Assembly (NCBI GenBank): GCA_905250125.1
Contig: CAJNOL010001115.1
Coordinates: 16,186-80,185, forward strand
Reading direction: 5' to 3'
DNA: 64,000 nucleotides
Origin: Rotaria sordida
Taxonomy: Eukaryota; Rotifera; Eurotatoria; Philodinida; Philodinidae
In this document: positions 59,958-64,000 of the stretch, piece after piece
Layout of the letters: each line of letters begins with the position of its first letter
Position numbering within the stretch: position 1 is the first letter of the stretch
Made by a program: the position numbers and the translations under genes
The notes under the pieces: generated by a model
What the model was told of the DNA's origin: nothing
Databases searched by the model: none
The model's input: the letters and a program-made list of their open reading frames with translations, nothing else

Positions 59958-62900
59958 AAAAACAGAATATAATTTATCATGAATTGATTTTGATTAGATG
60001 TTTTATGTATTACACACTTTAATGTAGAAATGAATATTTTTTCATTTCATCTAAAAATAGAGTGTATAACTATCATCGAACTTTTCCATGTAGTATTATC
60101 GATTGGCTAATAAATGATAAAATGCAGACCTGTAGAAAACTATTAAGGCTGCACGTGTCAATGAACAGAACTCTTCCCCACACTTGCTGTACGTTGATAC
60201 CATATATAGATCTCATTACTTTTGATATGTTGTAGGTAACCAAGTCATTAAAAAACTTGAATAGTTTTTTTAAAAAAGAAGACTTTTATAATATTGATAT
60301 TAATTTTGTAACAAATTATATGGTATCTATGAAAAAGTGATATTTTTCAGTTATTTCATTCAAAAGTGAACGAATAAAATTTTAAATAATGGTGCAATAA
60401 AATAATCTTTGTCATCTATTATTTGAATAATGAAATCATTGAAGTAGACATAAATAGAAAGAAATGCCAACAACATAAAATGTCCAAATAATTCTATATA
60501 CTTCATAGTACGAATAAATACATACAACAGTCGTCAAAAGTTCCACTACCAGGTAAGTAGTATCTCAGCGGAAATCATTTGGCCTCATATTATGGCTATC
60601 AACGTAGATTTTTTATTCCGACAACGATGTGTCAGCTTGATCAAAAACTCCTACAACGTTTAATATCTCATTAAAAAGCTTAATGTTGTCTCTATCATCA
60701 ATCAAATTTTCATGCTAAACAATTGTAATTTACCTGATTTTTGGAATTATCTTTGAGTATTTTTAGCATGAGAGTTGATAGAATCCATCAAAAAGTAATT
60801 TGTAATACCAACTATCTTAAATCGTATGCTCTGAAATCTTCTCCATTGTACTCTGCTCTAATCAAGTATCTCCTGGAAATTAGAGTGATTATAGCCATTG
60901 CTAGCCTGAAGATTTATGCGAAGACTGTCGCAGATAATGGAAGAGTTGCTATACTTCAGGATCACAACACATCGGAGTCTCCTATTTGTGACAGTGTAAA
61001 TGTGTATGACGTTTTATTTGTCAATAAAAAGATAAATACTAACGCTTTTAAATAATGGTGAACTAGAAAAGTGCCACACAAGCTTTTTTATGACATCCAA
61101 GAAAAGATGCATTGTTTTTATTCTAAATCCGATGCAATAAGATCTGTCAACCTCGGATTAGTGCTCGCACGATTAGATTTCACCAAGCTCTATCTTGCTA
61201 GATATTTTAATTCTTAATCTAAATGAATTTATATATCGATGTATTAATAAAACATTGAATATCTATTTATTTTTTTTTAACTTCATCATTATTGTAAAAT
61301 TAACTATCAGACGAATAGTATCAGTTAATAGTCGATGTTCCAATTCTGTTAATTTTGTTTTTCTTTAAATTTTATTAGATCAATTCGAAACATAACTACA
61401 ATTATATAATTGAAATTTATACAGACGATTTTTCATTTAAAATAACAAGAGATAACAAAATTTGTATATATATATATATATATATATATACGATGCAAAA
61501 CCAACAAACTAATTTTCGTTCGTATCCTTCTATAAATAAACACAATAGAACTCACGAGGGAATCCATCTGACTGATAATCTCTGTTTGAACCCATATTTT
61601 ATTCATAGGTAGGACACATAGTGTAGATAAAAGTCCTGTGAGGGTTTCTCCCATTAAACCTTTCTTCTCGAGTCATGATCATTTCACTGAACTTTCAGTC
61701 TATTACGTGATATCATGAGAAAAATCACAACAAAGAATTTTTCACCCCAAAGTTCTCTCCAACAATAGCTTTCATGGCTTTTATAATATCCTAGCAGTTT
61801 TAGTTCACACGGATGTTTTCCTTCTGAGATAACACGTTTGCCAACAATGTTACTTCCAGACAAGAGCTTCAAAAATAGCCCACTTTTTAAACATACGATA
61901 TCTTAAGAGAAAATCATCTGTTTGAGCTAAAACTTCTAGAATACTATAAGAACCATAAGAGCTATTGTTAGGGAGAACTTTTGAGTAAAAATTCAATAAA
62001 ATAATCATAACTCGAGAAGTCTAGTGGTACGAATCCTCACAGAATTTTGATCTACATTATGAGTCCTACATATGAGTAAAATATGAGTTCAAACGGAGAT
62101 TATCATTTGGATGAGTTCCCTCATCAAAAACAAATTTTTACTATCTAGCAAAACGAAGTTTTTCTTTACTTTTTTTTCAAAACACAATCAAAATGCGATC
62201 GATGTAATTTATTCGTGTGTGAAAGCGGACATTTTTTTTTCTTGACTTTTACTTTCATTCTAGAAGTAGACCAATAAACGACCACACATTTTAGAAATCA
62301 AACAAGTATACATCATGCATAACCCAATGAATATGACATTAAAAAAAAAACAATTACTTTATTAAAGTTTTTGAGGAACAAAGACATTGCTCATTTTTAT
62401 TATAAAATCTTCAATGACATTCGAATAAAATATTTCTTCGGAATCATTCGTAATCTTGTTGCAACATATTTTTTAACCAAAAAGAAAATTTGCTATGCAC
62501 TTTTCATAAAAAATTTTTAAATAAAACCATCTTATTGATGAGTCTATTTATATTATTCCTTCACTATTTTCAAATTTTGTTAATTGTTGAACTTAGAAAG
62601 TTTTTTGACATTTTATAAATTATATTACACAATATTCTTCATGATTCTGTTACTTATAATATTATAAAGAGGTATCGTATAGAAAAAAAAGAATTTTCTT
62701 AACATTAAATATTTACATGGCAATCTTTTTAACGAAATTTGGATGTAAATATCATAAAGATATTCCATTTCTTCTTTTTTTTTTTAAAATGAATGTAATC
62801 ATTGTTATGGTAACAACCATGTTGATTTCCCGTATGTAAAAAGAAAGTCTATCCTACTCGTCTCATTTTTCCGTCGGCTTTTTTTATTTACTCCGTTGCA

Positions 62901-63437
62901 CCTCCATTTGACGAATGAGATGACTTCAAAAAACAAAAAAAAAATATAAGCTGAGCTACATCTCTATGACACGATATACGAGACATGTAGTCCGTCATAC
63001 GATATATACATCTTCTAATTTCTTTATTCTCACATTTTCTCATATCATATTATTCTCTTTCTTCTCTTTTTTTTTGTTGGTGAAGCTTTCACGGATTTAA
63101 TAGGAGGATGATTCATTCATGGATATGCGCCATCGTTCTCCTTTAGGCTGTATGCGCGTCTATGTCAGTGTTTAAGCAATGCGTCTATGCCGTCCGTCCA
63201 TCTTTTCTGTCTAACTAGAAAGAGGGTGAGCGCGAGCGAAAAAGAGAGAAAAAAAGAGACCGACGTTCGTGGGTTGCTGTTCTTTCACTTTCTCTCGCCC
63301 TCTCGCCCTCTCTCTCTGTCTCGCTTTTTTTATATTATCTCGTCGTCCGTCGAGAATCACAACATTTTTGTCAGTCGTTGCAGATCGACGTCTCTTGCAT
63401 TTTCGATTCATCTTACACAGAAAACAACCACTTCAAA
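59958..63437. other. Intergenic DNA up to the beta-tubulin gene
   Basis: About 3.5 kb. A TA microsatellite lies at 61467-61490. ORFs at 60741-61055 and 61433-61872 are not recognisable. From about 62870 the sequence changes to pyrimidine-rich, less AT-biased DNA (CTCTCGCCCTCTCTCTCTG near 63298), the likely promoter and 5' UTR of the tubulin gene. Confidence 0.45.

Positions 63438-64000
<563 letters not shown>

Noticed and set aside
60741-61055. 104-codon plus-strand ORF
   Set aside because: Better composition than most chance ORFs, but no recognisable domain or splice context. Left unannotated.

Overview
The window is visibly AT-rich animal nuclear DNA with very small GT-AG introns, many of 45-110 bp. 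The whole gene set is metazoan. Compact genes stand among many decayed mobile elements, including a Penelope-like retroelement with no visible endonuclease domain, mariner and hAT remnants, and many foldback (inverted-repeat) elements. This best fits a rotifer, probably bdelloid. That is an inference from style and content, not a database match.

Left end (1-8.4 kb): the last two exons of an ER co-chaperone gene, DNAJC3 (+). It converges on a complete four-exon V-ATPase c''-type proteolipid gene, ATP6V0B (-). After about 2.8 kb of mostly non-coding DNA with a hAT transposase relic comes a 13-exon coiled-coil protein gene (-). One of its introns carries a foldback element.

8.4-25.6 kb is a gene-poor zone. 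It holds several long imperfect inverted repeats (9.3, 10.6, 15-17 and 24.4 kb), a possible Ty3/gypsy fragment, a broken Penelope-like reverse transcriptase (18.4-20.4 kb) next to a large hairpin with hammerhead-like core motifs, and a 100-base assembly gap (20973-21072).

25.6-31 kb: one intact two-exon rhodopsin-like GPCR gene (+) is flanked by two decayed relatives, a 3' fragment at 21.3 kb and a full-length pseudogene at 28.9-30.1 kb. Between the intact gene and that pseudogene, a foldback structure encloses a small two-exon gene (-). A tRNA-derived, SINE-like sequence lies at 31.1 kb.

35-43.9 kb: an isolated coding exon with a splice donor, then a long non-coding stretch. The stretch contains a foldback element whose arms are inverted arrays of a 23-28 bp repeat, bounded by an 8-bp target duplication.

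43.99-58.48 kb: a complete Cav2-type voltage-gated calcium channel alpha-1 gene (+). I could trace 47 coding exons in frame from ATG to stop, about 2,189 residues. It has four voltage-sensor/pore domains with an EEEE selectivity filter, the beta-subunit binding AID motif, EF-hand and IQ regions. Two features stand out: a mutually exclusive exon pair just before the domain IV filter, and three RQLP motifs spaced exactly ten residues apart in the C-tail, like RIM-BP SH3 ligands. One C-tail intron carries a mariner-type MITE, and a decayed mariner transposase lies 2 kb downstream of the gene.

Right end: the first three exons of a beta-tubulin gene (+), running off the window.
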